Source: Paenibacillus sp. G2S3
GTDB lineage: Bacteria; Bacillota; Bacilli; Paenibacillales; Paenibacillaceae
Reading direction: 5' to 3'
DNA: 64,000 nucleotides
Assembly: GCF_030123105.1 (NCBI RefSeq)
Contig: NZ_CP126095.1
Span: forward strand, 6,510,001 to 6,574,000
Notes under the pieces: model-generated
Told to the model about the DNA's origin: nothing
Seen by the model: the letters and a program-made list of their open reading frames with translations, nothing else
Database searches by the model: none
Made by a program: the position numbers and the translations under genes
In this document: in pieces, positions 18,506 to 28,358 of the stretch
Layout: every line of letters begins with the position of its first letter
How positions within the stretch are numbered: the first letter of the stretch is position 1

Positions 18506-19779
18506 TGTTTACGAAGCTCAGGAATCGATTCCTTATTGTTAACCTAGTAACCATCTCGGTGATGATGCTGGTAGCCTTCATCTCGATTTATGTGATTATG
18601 TACCAAAATGTCCAAAACGATATCAATATGGATCTTCACAGAATCATGGAGAATCACAAGTCACCTAGCGGTGACACCGGTCGACTTGATGCTATCAAAG
18701 GAAGCCCCTCGTTGGATTCCGAAAATAATAAACGTATGGATAACGGAACACCCCCTCCAGAACGGACAGTTTCATTTATGCTGAAGATAGATAAAGCATC
18801 GAACCTGATCGGGAAAGATTCCAAATTCACTATGGATGATGAATTCTATAATACAGCTCTGCAAGAAGCTCTAAGTTCCGATAAAGATACCGGAAGGTTC
18901 ACCTTGGATAGCAGCAAGTGGATCTTCAATATTCAGCATAATAACGAAGGGGCTATGCTTGTATTTCTAGACATCACCGCTCAACAAAATATTCTGACCA
19001 ATTTAATCTATACGTTCTCCGTGGTTGGATCGGTGATGCTGATTATCTTATACTTCACAAGCCGGTTCTTCGCTAATCGTTCCATCACACCGGTGAAGGA
19101 GGCTTTTGATAAACAGAAACAGTTTATTGCGGATGCTTCCCATGAACTGAAGACTCCACTGACCATTATTAACACCAACGCAGATGTTCTTCTATCCAAC
19201 AGTGATGACACTATTCATAATCAGTCGAAGTGGCTGCACTATATCAAATCAGAAACAGAGAGAATGACCAGTCTGACTAATGATCTATTGTATCTCACCG
19301 AAATGGACGACTCCAGATCGACTATGATGTATTCGAAGTTCAATCTCAGCGAAGCGGTTGAGAATATTATTTTAACGATGGAAGCCGTTATCTTTGAGAA
19401 AAATGTGTCGCTGGAGTATGACATTCAACCTGATTTAACAGTGCAAGGTAACAGTGAACAGATTAAGCAAGTCATCATGATTCTCTTGGACAATGCCGTG
19501 AAATATACGAATCCTAAAGGCTCAGTCACCCTGATCTTGAAGAAGCAACATAACGATGTTGTGCTATCAGTCACTAATACAGGTGAGGGCATTGCGCCAG
19601 AACACTTAACAAGAATCTTTGATCGATTCTATCGTACAGATGCTTCCAGGGCGCGTAAACAAGGGGGTTATGGCCTAGGTCTGGCGATTGCCAAATCCAT
19701 CGTTGAACAGCATAAAGGAAAAATTTACGCCAAAAGCACGGTCGGTGAATCCACCACCTTTTACGTTCATCTTTCATAA
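18505..19779 (+). CDS. two-component sensor histidine kinase
   Basis: 424 residues: transmembrane helix at about 10-32, an extracytoplasmic sensor of ~120 residues, a second transmembrane helix at about 163-185, no clear HAMP, then HisKA (DASHELKTPLT, phospho-His) and HATPase_c (N box LDNAVKYTNPKG, G boxes GEGIAP and GGYGLGLAIAKSIV). Cognate partner of the regulator upstream. Signal unknown; the genomic position suggests the VTC/DUF4956 operon as a target. Confidence 0.92.
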   Translation: MFTKLRNRFLIVNLVTISVMMLVAFISIYVIMYQNVQNDINMDLHRIMENHKSPSGDTGRLDAIKGSPSLDSENNKRMDNGTPPPERTVSFMLKIDKASNLIGKDSKFTMDDEFYNTALQEALSSDKDTGRFTLDSSKWIFNIQHNNEGAMLVFLDITAQQNILTNLIYTFSVVGSVMLIILYFTSRFFANRSITPVKEAFDKQKQFIADASHELKTPLTIINTNADVLLSNSDDTIHNQSKWLHYIKSETERMTSLTNDLLYLTEMDDSRSTMMYSKFNLSEAVENIILTMEAVIFEKNVSLEYDIQPDLTVQGNSEQIKQVIMILLDNAVKYTNPKGSVTLILKKQHNDVVLSVTNTGEGIAPEHLTRIFDRFYRTDASRARKQGGYGLGLAIAKSIVEQHKGKIYAKSTVGESTTFYVHLS

Positions 19780-19787
19780 CTAAAAGC

Positions 19788-19834
19788 AAAAAAAAGACTC
19801 AAGCCCTGTTATCACTAGGATTTGAGTCTTTTTA
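19788..19834. terminator. intrinsic terminator
   Basis: AAAGACTCAA ... TTGAGTCTTT stem around a ~19-nt loop with A-run and T-run on either side; it can serve the kinase gene (+) and the methyltransferase gene (-). Confidence 0.8.
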
Positions 19835-19852
19835 ATATATGCTGCTCATTTG

Positions 19853-20608
19853 TTATACCTCGCCCCAATAGACCTCAGTCTCATATTCAAAAACTACTTT
19901 ATCATCCTGCTTATTTCGTTCAAATAGGTTCCGCAGCTCCGTCATCATGTTCTCGTAACGTGGATCTCCGGGGGCCGGAATATAGGAAGACGATCTCGCT
20001 CGCCCACTTAATCCCTCGAAATCAAACACCTGCTGATTGCTAAAGTGCGCTACTTGCATCTGCCCTGTCTTAAAAAAGGAGCTAAGGATTTCAGGGGTAA
20101 TGTTCTTATGATTAACTTGAGTGTAGTCGGTGCCGAAGGCTTGCACGAGCTGCTCATATTCCTCCAGAAATGGGGTACCGTAAGTACGCCGAGAATTCCA
20201 TATCAGAATCGCCTTTGCACCCGGTTTAAGAATCCGCTTGAATTCCAATTGCGCTGCGGCCCTATCAAACCAGTGAAATGCTTGGGCACACACGATAAAG
20301 TCTATGGAATGGTCCGACAATTCTGTCTTTTCGGCAGAACCTGGCAATACGCGGAAATGGTTATCCTTTGCGAACTTCTCTTCCGCAGCTCTACGCATTT
20401 CCGGATTCGGTTCAACGGCAGTCACACGACTCCCGCGCTCTAGAAGCAGTGCTGAGAATATTCCCGTTCCTGCGCCAATATCGGCAATATCACAATTCGA
20501 TTTTAGCCCAATCGTATTGTATAAATAATCAATGGCTTCTTTAGGATAACTCGGGCGATATTTCACATACGAATCTACCCGATTTGAGAACCGTTCTTTG
20601 TTATTCAT
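19853..20608 (-). CDS. class I SAM-dependent methyltransferase
   Basis: 251 residues. SAM-binding motif I DIGAGTGIFSALLLERG at about 43-59 and motif II acidic end VEPNPEM; the motif IV region FIVCAQAFHWFD matches the small-molecule methyltransferases often annotated as type 11 (Tam/UbiE-like). N-terminus FSNRVDSYVKYRPSYP is typical of that group. Substrate unknown. It is 14 bp downstream of the YiiX-like gene on the same strand. Confidence 0.88.
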   Translation of the reverse strand: MNNKERFSNRVDSYVKYRPSYPKEAIDYLYNTIGLKSNCDIADIGAGTGIFSALLLERGSRVTAVEPNPEMRRAAEEKFAKDNHFRVLPGSAEKTELSDHSIDFIVCAQAFHWFDRAAAQLEFKRILKPGAKAILIWNSRRTYGTPFLEEYEQLVQAFGTDYTQVNHKNITPEILSSFFKTGQMQVAHFSNQQVFDFEGLSGRARSSSYIPAPGDPRYENMMTELRNLFERNKQDDKVVFEYETEVYWGEV

Positions 20609-20622
20609 CTAAACACTCTCCC

Positions 20623-21165
20623 TTAGCTTTCAGGTTCGTACTCCCTTAATTTTCCTTGATAAATCAGCTTCAGCCGATCGCTTTGCCGAAAATCATCCGG
20701 CGTAACGAGCGCAGGTAGCTTATTCCATAGCTTAATGCCTGATCGTTCCAGAATCTCAGCTACAAATTGCGAGCAGAAATAAGAGTTACTGAATTCTACA
20801 GGTTCTTTTAGAGCGATACCAATCACGCCTAGAATATTATAGAGATACTTTTGACGGCTTCGGATAAAAACTTGCAAGACTCGCTCCATCTTCTCGACTT
20901 CGCGGGCCGTTACTTGAAGTTCGTAAAGAACACAAGTCGTATTTGGATACTTACTGAACGTGCCTATCTTAATATCCTCCTTCACGAATCCACCATTCAG
21001 AGGATTACTCGGATGCTTCCTACCAAAGCTATATAACTCAGAAAGCTCCCGATTAAAGGAGATCGAGGCATGATTATACGGTGCTCTCGTGTAGCCTTGA
21101 ATAAGCTTCGTAAAGAGCGTTCCGGTATTCGTAAGCAAGATAAAGACCGATGGATCATCTGCCAT
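20623..21165 (-). CDS. YiiX/NlpC-P60-like permuted papain-fold protein
   Basis: 180 residues, no signal peptide. Catalytic pair of the permuted papain fold: His in the early motif APYNHASIS (about residue 31) and Cys in SYFCSQFVAEIL (about residue 129). Known relatives (YaeF/YiiX, C92 family) are cysteine peptidases or amidases; the substrate here is unknown. Likely co-transcribed with the downstream methyltransferase. Confidence 0.75.
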   Translation of the reverse strand: MADDPSVFILLTNTGTLFTKLIQGYTRAPYNHASISFNRELSELYSFGRKHPSNPLNGGFVKEDIKIGTFSKYPNTTCVLYELQVTAREVEKMERVLQVFIRSRQKYLYNILGVIGIALKEPVEFSNSYFCSQFVAEILERSGIKLWNKLPALVTPDDFRQSDRLKLIYQGKLREYEPES

Positions 21166-21317
21166 TTACAATTTTCCCCTTATCAAGATTGAACGTTTCC
21201 TTCATAATAACATATGAACCCATTAATGGAATCTACTCTACGACAAGTTGGTGATTAGCTATCGACCGCTCTCTATTAACGGTAATCCTGATTTTTGCGG
21301 CCTTATCGGCCATTCAC

Positions 21318-22175
21318 TTGATGTATGTAGTTATAGGCAAATTACAGCCCAGTAAAGACTATACAGGTATCGGCTTCCGCATCAAAACCTGGTGGGGAAT
21401 GCTTTTTATCTTTTGTTTAGCTACTCTCTTTAATCCGGTCGTCTCACTACTGGCACTAATGGTGCTGACCTTCTTCGCACTCAAAGAATATTTCTCCATG
21501 ATAAAGTCACGAAAATCAGACCGCAGACTATTTCTGTGGGCGTACTTATCCATTCCTCTACAGTTCTACTGGATTTATATCGAGTGGTATGGGATGTTTA
21601 TTGTTTTTATTCCAGTCTATGTATTCCTGCTCCTACCGCTTCCTAGGTTGATCAATAAAGGAACCGTCGGATTTCTACGCAGCGTTAGTTCAACGCAATG
21701 GGGACTTATGCTAATGGTTTTTGGACTTAGTCACTTGGCATACTTTCAATTTGCTACACCGGAGTATGGAGCGGGGCTTGTATTATTCCTAGTAGTGCTG
21801 ACACAGCTGAATGATGTAATCCACTATCTCGCATCCCTCTATCTAGGTAAGCGCAAAGTGGTCCCAACCGCCAACCCATATTTGACCTGGGAAGGTTTTG
21901 CCTGTGCATTTGTTGTAACAACCGGAGTCTCCTATTTGATCTATCCCTACCTGACGCCGCTCAACCCGATCTTCGGTTTCCTGTCAGGCATGTTGATCAG
22001 TTTGAGCGGCTTCTTGGGTAGCTTAACGGTTTCTGTGCTGAAGCGAGATTTGCTCATCGGTGATGGCGATAAATTCGTAGCTTTAAAAGAAAGCTATTTA
22101 AGCCGTGTCGATAGCTTGACCTACACCTCGCCGGTCTTTTTCCATGTCATCCGTTATTTCTTCGATTTCATGTAG
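21318..22175 (+). CDS. phosphatidate cytidylyltransferase (CdsA)-family membrane protein, start uncertain
   Basis: About 285 residues with seven or so transmembrane segments. C-terminal SVLKRDLLIGDGDKF and SRVDSLTYTSPVFFH match the conserved cytosolic end of CdsA-like enzymes that make CDP-diacylglycerol. The first usable start codon is a TTG at 21318 (or the following ATG), but the frame is open for about 66 nt further upstream and encodes an apolar stretch (LLTVILIFAALSAIHL) that looks like a genuine first membrane helix. No ATG, GTG or TTG with a ribosome binding site starts it; an ATC at about 21258 is the nearest possible non-standard start. Either initiation is non-canonical or the start codon was lost. 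Confidence 0.75.
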   Translation: MMYVVIGKLQPSKDYTGIGFRIKTWWGMLFIFCLATLFNPVVSLLALMVLTFFALKEYFSMIKSRKSDRRLFLWAYLSIPLQFYWIYIEWYGMFIVFIPVYVFLLLPLPRLINKGTVGFLRSVSSTQWGLMLMVFGLSHLAYFQFATPEYGAGLVLFLVVLTQLNDVIHYLASLYLGKRKVVPTANPYLTWEGFACAFVVTTGVSYLIYPYLTPLNPIFGFLSGMLISLSGFLGSLTVSVLKRDLLIGDGDKFVALKESYLSRVDSLTYTSPVFFHVIRYFFDFM

Positions 22176-22292
22176 ATTAGTTTTCTACGACGATTTTGGT
22201 CGCTTGACCGATCGGTTCTCCACTGCCTTGTTCCTTAGAATTAATCGAATCTTAACGTGAGGTTCAGGAACAATGTTGCAATTGAAAGCCGT

Positions 22293-23039
22293 TTAGGCGT
22301 TCCATAAATGATACTGTAGCGTCTTTATCATGTCCTCTTGATGGATGGCAAACTGCTTAAATCTATGTCCGTTAGCTCCAGAAGGATGAGGAAATCCCCA
22401 TAAACAGCGCCGCTGATCGAGTTTTCCCTCGGACACCAAAAGCTGGAGCATTCCCTCCACCGTTTTGCCTAGAGGAATAATTAAAGCTTGGCTCAGGATG
22501 CCCAACTCTTGCCCTAAGGACAATAGAGCACATTGTCTAAGGAACGGATCTGAAAGCAGCTTAGGATGTACTCCACTATAATTTTTCTGCTCTACGAACA
22601 CGGGAAACCGTAATAAAGAGGTGGTATGCAGGTTCGTTTGCTGCTCCTGAAACAATTCGTCACAAGAGGTAAGGTTCAAATACTGATGAAGCCCAAGCGT
22701 ATCTAGCATGTGAATTAACGTACTCCTCATGGAGCCTGCGAACCTCGCCGCTTCTTTTGCTTTTCTGCATACCTCTTCATCTGAAAGTCCGGACTCCAAC
22801 CCTATGACCGCTTCTTGTATGGCTATTCTCATCTGTGTAAAGCCGGGTGTCAGCCCGATAATAATCACCTTTGCAGTGGGATTCAGGTACTCATTGTGCG
22901 GTGCATAGTACATTTCAAGCTTACCGCTACGCTTCATTAGAAGCTTATCTACCTGCAGATCCTCTTTCGTTAGCGCGGTAGCCTTCGGAAGTGAGAGCAT
23001 CGCTGCTTTATACTGTTGTAGATGGTTAGAGATGAGCAT
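22293..23039 (-). CDS. uracil-DNA-glycosylase-fold protein
   Basis: 248 residues. The motif KVIIIGLTPGFTQM (about residues 53-66) and the late motif GFPHPSGANGHRFKQF (about 218-233) match the two active-site motifs of the UDG superfamily in order and spacing. The catalytic Asp/Asn of motif 1 is replaced (GLTPG), as in several uncharacterised branches, so repair activity is unproven. The gene follows the amidohydrolase by 20 bp. Confidence 0.6.
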   Translation of the reverse strand: MLISNHLQQYKAAMLSLPKATALTKEDLQVDKLLMKRSGKLEMYYAPHNEYLNPTAKVIIIGLTPGFTQMRIAIQEAVIGLESGLSDEEVCRKAKEAARFAGSMRSTLIHMLDTLGLHQYLNLTSCDELFQEQQTNLHTTSLLRFPVFVEQKNYSGVHPKLLSDPFLRQCALLSLGQELGILSQALIIPLGKTVEGMLQLLVSEGKLDQRRCLWGFPHPSGANGHRFKQFAIHQEDMIKTLQYHLWNA

Positions 23040-23059
23040 GTCATCTACCTCTCATGTCC

Positions 23060-24283
23060 CTATAATGATCCACTCACGAGACGCCCTTCGTACCATACGG
23101 CTTGTCGCTCGGCTCTTCGTGCTACAGCTTCAGCCGAACAGCTCGCATGCAGCAGCACAAAGCTTGCAGTGTCTCCTACCTTTGGCCACACCTGTTCACC
23201 TTTTAGGTTAAGCGGTGTTATCCCTCCCGTTATGAATCCTAAAGATTGCGATAATGACCGTTCATCACTACACCCATATAACTCTGCGTACCGTCCCGCC
23301 TTCTCCAATTGATCTCCATTTCCAAAAGGAGACCAGTGATCCGTAAGGCTGTCTGTTGCCAGTTTCACTTGTACACCTTGGCTGTGCAGCATCGGTAGTG
23401 GCATCATCATTCTGCCAATAGGTACTGTGGATGCAATCCCCATCCCAAGTGATGCCATCCGTGTAGCCATTTCTTCTGCTTCCTGCTGCGATGCACCTGC
23501 GAACCAGAATGCGTGGCTAACGGTCACTTTGCCCTGCAAACCAGCTTCTTCTGTGAGATCAGCCAAACGCGACAACGTCTGCTTTCCTGCTTCTTTTCCA
23601 TCATGTAAGTGAAGATCAATACCGGCATTGTTCATAACGGCTAGCTCGACCATGGTCTGAAGTGACTTCTCGATATCACCATCCACGGAGTAGGGATCGA
23701 CACCTCCTACATAGGTTGCCCCTTCTGCCAAGGATTGCTTTACTAATTCGACAGAATTAGAGCGAAGCAGACCATGCTGCGGAAAGGCTACAATTTCTGA
23801 TGAAATTTTGCCGGAGAAGGTCTCCAAGGCTTGCAGCGTTGCTTCTAAACGCTTCAGACCGCTGACAGGCTCGATATTACAATGACTACGCACATGTGTG
23901 GCACCGAAACGCTGTATAAGCGTCAAAATGCTCTCCGCTTGTTGTCTCGCCATGGGCAGCAGCTTAGGCAATAATACCTTCTCTTCCTCAATCCGTTCAA
24001 AGACACTAGACGCAGGCTTTACTGCCTTCCATGGTCCAGCAAAATATGTTTTATCTAGATGGATATGCGCCTCCTCAAAAGAAGGAAGCAGCAATAACCC
24101 TTTGCAGTCATATTTAGGTAGATGACTCTGAAGCTCCATGTCCGCTCCAACGACTTCTGAAATCTTATCCCCGTCAATTCGGATATGACAAGCCTTCGTA
24201 TCCGTTCCCACCACTTGTCCATCTTCTATGACATAACCCTGTTCTAATCTAATATTGGTTAACCAGTAAGAAGCATTCAACAT
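23060..24283 (-). CDS. amidohydrolase-family protein, cytosine-deaminase-like
   Basis: About 407 residues from the ATG at 24283, chosen because AAAGGATGGGG stands just before it; an earlier in-frame ATG at 24328 lacks such a site. Metal ligands of the amidohydrolase superfamily are present in order: EAHIHLDK (His-x-His), a mid His in IDLHLHDGK, His in VSHAF and the late Asp in ATDSLTDHWSPFGNGD. The late motif and HLDK are typical of cytosine/isoguanine deaminase relatives. The nucleobase or other substrate is not predictable. Part of the minus-strand gene run 22293-28066. Confidence 0.82.
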   Translation of the reverse strand: MLNASYWLTNIRLEQGYVIEDGQVVGTDTKACHIRIDGDKISEVVGADMELQSHLPKYDCKGLLLLPSFEEAHIHLDKTYFAGPWKAVKPASSVFERIEEEKVLLPKLLPMARQQAESILTLIQRFGATHVRSHCNIEPVSGLKRLEATLQALETFSGKISSEIVAFPQHGLLRSNSVELVKQSLAEGATYVGGVDPYSVDGDIEKSLQTMVELAVMNNAGIDLHLHDGKEAGKQTLSRLADLTEEAGLQGKVTVSHAFWFAGASQQEAEEMATRMASLGMGIASTVPIGRMMMPLPMLHSQGVQVKLATDSLTDHWSPFGNGDQLEKAGRYAELYGCSDERSLSQSLGFITGGITPLNLKGEQVWPKVGDTASFVLLHASCSAEAVARRAERQAVWYEGRLVSGSL

Positions 24284-24393
24284 GCTACCCCATCCTTTTC
24301 TCGACGATTTAATATAGGTGCGAACCACTTTATTCTAAATGGTACCATAGCCCTTGCCATATAAAAAATGTCTGAAAGGATTTTAGCATAAGA

Positions 24394-26031
24394 CTATATC
24401 GTAAACATCTCAACTTCTCGCTTTAACCATACGGACAACTCACTGAGCTCGCTAAGTTTGGTTGTCATCTCATCGATAGTCGCAAGCTGCTCTTCCGTGG
24501 AAGCCGCTACTTCCTGTGAGGACGATGCCGACTGATCAATGAGCTGTGAAGATTGCACTAAAGCCTTCAATGATTGATGTGACATTGTAGACAACTCACC
24601 AAATATGCCTTGAATTCGCAGCGTACTTTGAGTCGTTAGCTCAACCTTCTGAACGATTTCCTCTAGAGATTGTTGCCCCTGTAGCACTAATTCATTCTGT
24701 AGATTAACCACTTGCTGACTCGATTCCATAGTTTTTACAGCTACATTTGTATCCGATTGAATCGCGCCAACAAGCTTAGTAATCTGCTCAGCCGCTCTTT
24801 CGGAACCTTCAGCAAGCTTACGAATCTCTCCTGCAACTACAGCAAAACCGTTCCCTTGTTCTCCAGCGCGGGCCGCTTCAATGGCTGCATTTAGCGCGAG
24901 TAGATTCGTCTGACTAGCCAATTCGGAAATCACGGTAATGATCTCACCGATTTGGCTGGATCGGCTGTTCAGCTGTGCAATGGTTTCTGTTGAGCGCTCA
25001 ATGGAACTAACCATAGTTTCCAAGTGATCTACAGATGCCTGGTTTGCACGCTGGCCAGTTTGCACCGCTTTTATTAAATGATTGGAATCGCGAACTGTCT
25101 TTACCGTTTCCTGCATAATTTCCTCAGAGATTTCCCCTGTCCGTTCCATCATCGTGAGTACTTGCCGCACATGTTCTGCTTGCTCCGTCGACCTCACAGC
25201 CATATCCGTAATAATCGTTGTGATTTGCTTGGATGTCTCATTTGTCTGCTCTGCTGAAACTTGAAGTATCCCTGCATTTTCATTCAGATGATTGGCCTGT
25301 GAAGTGACATTCCCGACGATGGCCCGAATGTTATCCAGAAACTGATTCATGGAATACGCCAACATCCCAATCTCATCATTACGCTTCATGTCCAGCTTCT
25401 TAGTCAGATCGCCTCCATGTTCAACAAGCTCAATTACATGCTCATTGATTCTGCGAAGCGGTCGTACTATAAGGCGGGTTAAGATAATGAAGAGCAAGAC
25501 AATAAAAATAATCAGAGCGATAACAAAACCGAATATAATTAAATATTGGTTGTCCATCATAGGCTCCAAAATCTGTTCTACAGGCATCACCAGCACTAAG
25601 TTATAATCTGTATCGCCGATTCTTGTAAAGGCATAGACATTCTTCGAGTCCTCCGTACCACTAGTTCCCGTAGATTGTGCTATGACCTGACCGACCTTTT
25701 GCAGCTGTATGTCCGGTTCATCAGATATAGCTTTACCTATAACGTGTTTAGGGTTCTGACTTGCTACGTATCGTCCAGCTTTATCTATGACAAAATAATA
25801 ACCTGCGCCCTCCTCCTTCATTCCAGCCAAGTTCTTCTCAAAATCATTCGATAATCGACTATTTAGTTTAGTAGAAGTTAGCTCTACCTTATAGTTAAGC
25901 TTTTGTTCAACTTCATGACTGAGAATTTCATTAAACTTAGAAAATGTGTACATACATAGACCTGCAAAAATCAACACCATGTATACTACAGTAACGGTCA
26001 TAACGATGGTTCGAACGGTTTTCTTTTTCAA
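24394..26031 (-). CDS. methyl-accepting chemotaxis protein
   Basis: 545 residues: transmembrane helix 10-32, extracellular Cache-like ligand domain (about 35-165; [17 protein letters not shown]), second transmembrane helix (about 168-192), HAMP (about 195-250), and the long signalling coiled coil with the conserved hairpin tip ([20 protein letters not shown], split here, then [16 protein letters not shown]). TTG start with GGAAGGGAA upstream. Ligand unknown. It sits in a run with cell-wall and nucleobase-type enzymes, not with other chemotaxis genes. Confidence 0.92.
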   Translation of the reverse strand: MKKKTVRTIVMTVTVVYMVLIFAGLCMYTFSKFNEILSHEVEQKLNYKVELTSTKLNSRLSNDFEKNLAGMKEEGAGYYFVIDKAGRYVASQNPKHVIGKAISDEPDIQLQKVGQVIAQSTGTSGTEDSKNVYAFTRIGDTDYNLVLVMPVEQILEPMMDNQYLIIFGFVIALIIFIVLLFIILTRLIVRPLRRINEHVIELVEHGGDLTKKLDMKRNDEIGMLAYSMNQFLDNIRAIVGNVTSQANHLNENAGILQVSAEQTNETSKQITTIITDMAVRSTEQAEHVRQVLTMMERTGEISEEIMQETVKTVRDSNHLIKAVQTGQRANQASVDHLETMVSSIERSTETIAQLNSRSSQIGEIITVISELASQTNLLALNAAIEAARAGEQGNGFAVVAGEIRKLAEGSERAAEQITKLVGAIQSDTNVAVKTMESSQQVVNLQNELVLQGQQSLEEIVQKVELTTQSTLRIQGIFGELSTMSHQSLKALVQSSQLIDQSASSSQEVAASTEEQLATIDEMTTKLSELSELSVWLKREVEMFTI

Positions 26032-26076
26032 TTGTCAGAATTCCCTTCCAATCTAGTGACATCATGTCATCCATAG

Positions 26077-26841
26077 CTACAGATTAATCTGACCGTGATG
26101 TTTAACTCTGGACCTAGCTTCTCCAATACGACCAGCTTCCTTGCTCAGTAGCTCATCCACTCGCTGGCTCTTCAGCCCCCTTCTAGCAATCTCCTTTAAG
26201 ACTTCTTCCAGACCCGTGATCATGTTCAGCGGCGCCTCTCGGTCTGCCCCCGGTGTATCACCATTGTCGTGCAGAACGATGATAGAACCAGGTTTTATCT
26301 TTTTCAATAAATCATGCTTTATTTGCGCTGCGCTAACCGACGCTTTCCAATCTCCCACCATTACAGACCACAACACTACCCGATAAGAGCGTCTTAGTAA
26401 GACTAGATCTCCCAAATTAAGAAGCCCCCAAGGTGGGCGATACAAAATAGGCCTTTCTCCTGTAATCCGCTCAACAATATCAGCTGTTCGATCTACTTGC
26501 TTCCGTCTATTCGTCCATGGGAAGTAAATCCAGTTAGGCGTATGTGTATAATTATGAATGCCGATCTGATGTCCTTCACGGTGCATTCGCTGGATTAAAT
26601 CCGGGTATTGCTCAGCCTTTTTGCCTAATACAAAGAAGGTCGCTTTAACGTCATGTTCATGTAATAAGTCCAGTAATTCAGGGGTATAGCATGGATCGGG
26701 TCCGTCATCGAAAGTAAAAGAAATTCCCTTCGCAGCATCTCCTCTGGAGACAACACCCCATCCCCATATTCGAGTAATCACAAAAGGAACGATCATATAA
26801 AGAATAATCACATCTATAGCTAAAATAGTGAGCGTCCACAT
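26077..26841 (-). CDS. polysaccharide deacetylase (NodB domain, CE4)
   Basis: 254 residues: N-terminal membrane helix (about 3-22) and a NodB domain. CE4 motifs: TFDDGPDP (catalytic Asp and metal Asp), GIHNYTHT (metal His-x3-His), RPPWG, and LHDNGDTPG near the end. Acts outside the membrane on peptidoglycan or another GlcNAc polymer. Its ATG shares one base with the stop of the upstream YkoP-like gene, so the two are translationally coupled. Confidence 0.9.
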   Translation of the reverse strand: MWTLTILAIDVIILYMIVPFVITRIWGWGVVSRGDAAKGISFTFDDGPDPCYTPELLDLLHEHDVKATFFVLGKKAEQYPDLIQRMHREGHQIGIHNYTHTPNWIYFPWTNRRKQVDRTADIVERITGERPILYRPPWGLLNLGDLVLLRRSYRVVLWSVMVGDWKASVSAAQIKHDLLKKIKPGSIIVLHDNGDTPGADREAPLNMITGLEEVLKEIARRGLKSQRVDELLSKEAGRIGEARSRVKHHGQINL

Positions 26842-27443
26842 CAGGAAACCGCCTCTTTCCTTCGAGGAGCAAACCTCGCTTTCAAAGACTGCTTACTAAG
26901 CACGAGCATCTTAGGAGATAACTTTTCAGTACTGTCCTCTAGGCGTTGTCTCCCCTCTGGATGCAGCATGCGAAGTAAGAACCGAAGATAGATTCCGAAC
27001 CATCGCCGCTGCCATTTGGACTTGATAGGATGCTGTTCAAACCCAATCCCATGAATGATTCCCCGGTGAAGCAGTGTAATCCCGGTTAGTGCCTGTACTT
27101 TACTTAGCTCTGGATTGCAGTCCAGTTCACGACTGATCTCCTTCATAGCCTCACGTAGCATGCGTGCAGTACGGATTCCGGCCCGATCCGCGCCAAGTGT
27201 ACGCGTTAGCTGCACTACCTGACGATTATCCAGATGAAGCTCCCCCACCCAATCTCCCGGAAGGATCCGGTGCCCATCTTGGCAGACTATACTTTCCCCG
27301 TGATACTTCAACACGACCAATTTACATATCCCGTATTTCCACACGGACTGACTGCGGAACTTGGTGACAACAGCAAATAGGTTCTCCCACATCATCCAAA
27401 GGGATTGCGAAAATAATTTTATAAATGAGACTGAAGCTACCAT
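26841..27443 (-). CDS. YkoP-like protein
   Basis: 200 residues, mostly soluble and basic, no signal peptide. Recognisable features are the motif GDWVGELHLDNRQ, ALTGITLLHRG and a C-terminal basic tail. It resembles the small uncharacterised YkoP family, whose genes are commonly next to polysaccharide deacetylases, as here (one-base overlap). Function unknown. The family call is from memory of the motif and context. Confidence 0.6.
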   Translation of the reverse strand: MVASVSFIKLFSQSLWMMWENLFAVVTKFRSQSVWKYGICKLVVLKYHGESIVCQDGHRILPGDWVGELHLDNRQVVQLTRTLGADRAGIRTARMLREAMKEISRELDCNPELSKVQALTGITLLHRGIIHGIGFEQHPIKSKWQRRWFGIYLRFLLRMLHPEGRQRLEDSTEKLSPKMLVLSKQSLKARFAPRRKEAVS

Positions 27444-27469
27444 TATTCTTCCTTCTTTCCTGTTAAAGT

Positions 27470-28066
27470 TTATCTTCTAGCAAAATCCTTCACTAAACGC
27501 CGCGTATACCTGCCGATCATTTTTACCAGACCGTTGCCGAGATAAGTACCTATCCAAAGAAATACCGCACCTAACAGCATGAAAATAAGTGAGCTGCTTA
27601 GCGTTTTATTTTCAATCCCGAATAATGAGATAGAAGTGAAATCAAATAAGTACAAGACAGGTGCCAATAAGAGAATAATCGGGGCGAAGTAAAAAAGAGC
27701 TGCACAAACGAGACTGACCAGACCCATTCCAATTTGCAATGTCAGCCCAATAATCGCTCTCCAGTTATGTCCATTGAGTAGCTCCGTCTTAACCTTTTCC
27801 CACAGGCTACCTTCTTCTTGAGATCGGATTGGAATCGTGCGTACAGAAATATCCGTATAGACTTTCGTTCGAATCCGCTCATGCTGTAAAAAAGTCTCGG
27901 TAGAACGTAAAACATAATAAAGGATTGGAATCCCTACTATGGTGAAGGACATCGCAACTCCAAAGGTGATACCCACCAAATAAAAGCAAAAGTAAAACAG
28001 ACCTGTGGCAAACGTAATTAATAAGAAACAGAAATTCCTCACATGTTTCCGGATCATTTGATTCAT
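27470..28066 (-). CDS. sensor-domain (DUF) integral membrane protein
   Basis: 198 residues with four predicted membrane helices in two pairs (FCFLLITFATGLFYFCFYL; the GVAMSFTIVGIPILYYV stretch; GLTLQIGMGLVSLVCAALFY; LIFMLLGAVFLWIGTYLG) and a short cytosolic loop. This matches the putative sensor domain that occurs at the N-terminus of NarL-type kinases or as a stand-alone neighbour. Likely partner: the fused kinase-regulator encoded just upstream (28359-30146), from which it is separated by a terminator and repeat copy 3. Confidence 0.75.
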   Translation of the reverse strand: MNQMIRKHVRNFCFLLITFATGLFYFCFYLVGITFGVAMSFTIVGIPILYYVLRSTETFLQHERIRTKVYTDISVRTIPIRSQEEGSLWEKVKTELLNGHNWRAIIGLTLQIGMGLVSLVCAALFYFAPIILLLAPVLYLFDFTSISLFGIENKTLSSSLIFMLLGAVFLWIGTYLGNGLVKMIGRYTRRLVKDFARR

Positions 28067-28177
28067 GTTCTTCTCTCCCTCTCTGCAATAAAAATTTGTT
28101 CATCTACGCAGCTCCTATGCTAATGCTCCTGATGTAAAATCGACCAGTGCCATAATGTCATATGACAGTTATTTCAT

Positions 28178-28280
28178 ACAAGCATAAACGCCTTCGGCGT
28201 CCTTATAAGGACGGTAAGCGTTTAAGCGAGAAATATAAGACATAAATTATGGTGTGAAACTTATACTTTTTTATATTTAA
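28178..28280 (+). repeat. dispersed structured repeat, copy 3
   Basis: Third copy of the ~100-bp element, almost identical to copy 4 over the first 70 bases. It fills most of the gap between the sensor-domain gene and the kinase-regulator gene. Its right end (TTTTATATTT) runs directly into the A-tract of the minus-strand terminator at 28279-28331. Confidence 0.88.
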
Positions 28281-28331
28281 AAAAAGCACCTTTTGCCTAC
28301 TCCCACAGGGGAAAATAGACAACAAGGTGCT
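28279..28331 (-). terminator. intrinsic terminator of the fused kinase-regulator gene
   Basis: Minus-strand stem GCACCTT / AAGGTGC around a long loop with a small internal stem, followed by a run of seven T. It is immediately downstream of the stop codon at 28359. Confidence 0.75.
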
Positions 28332-28358
28332 CGTCAATTTCAGATGATTCAGTTATGG

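Noticed and set aside
22225..22275. Inverted repeat TTGTTCCT/AGGAACAA downstream of the UDG-fold gene
   Set aside because: The loop is about 30 nt and no T-tract follows, so it is not a convincing terminator.
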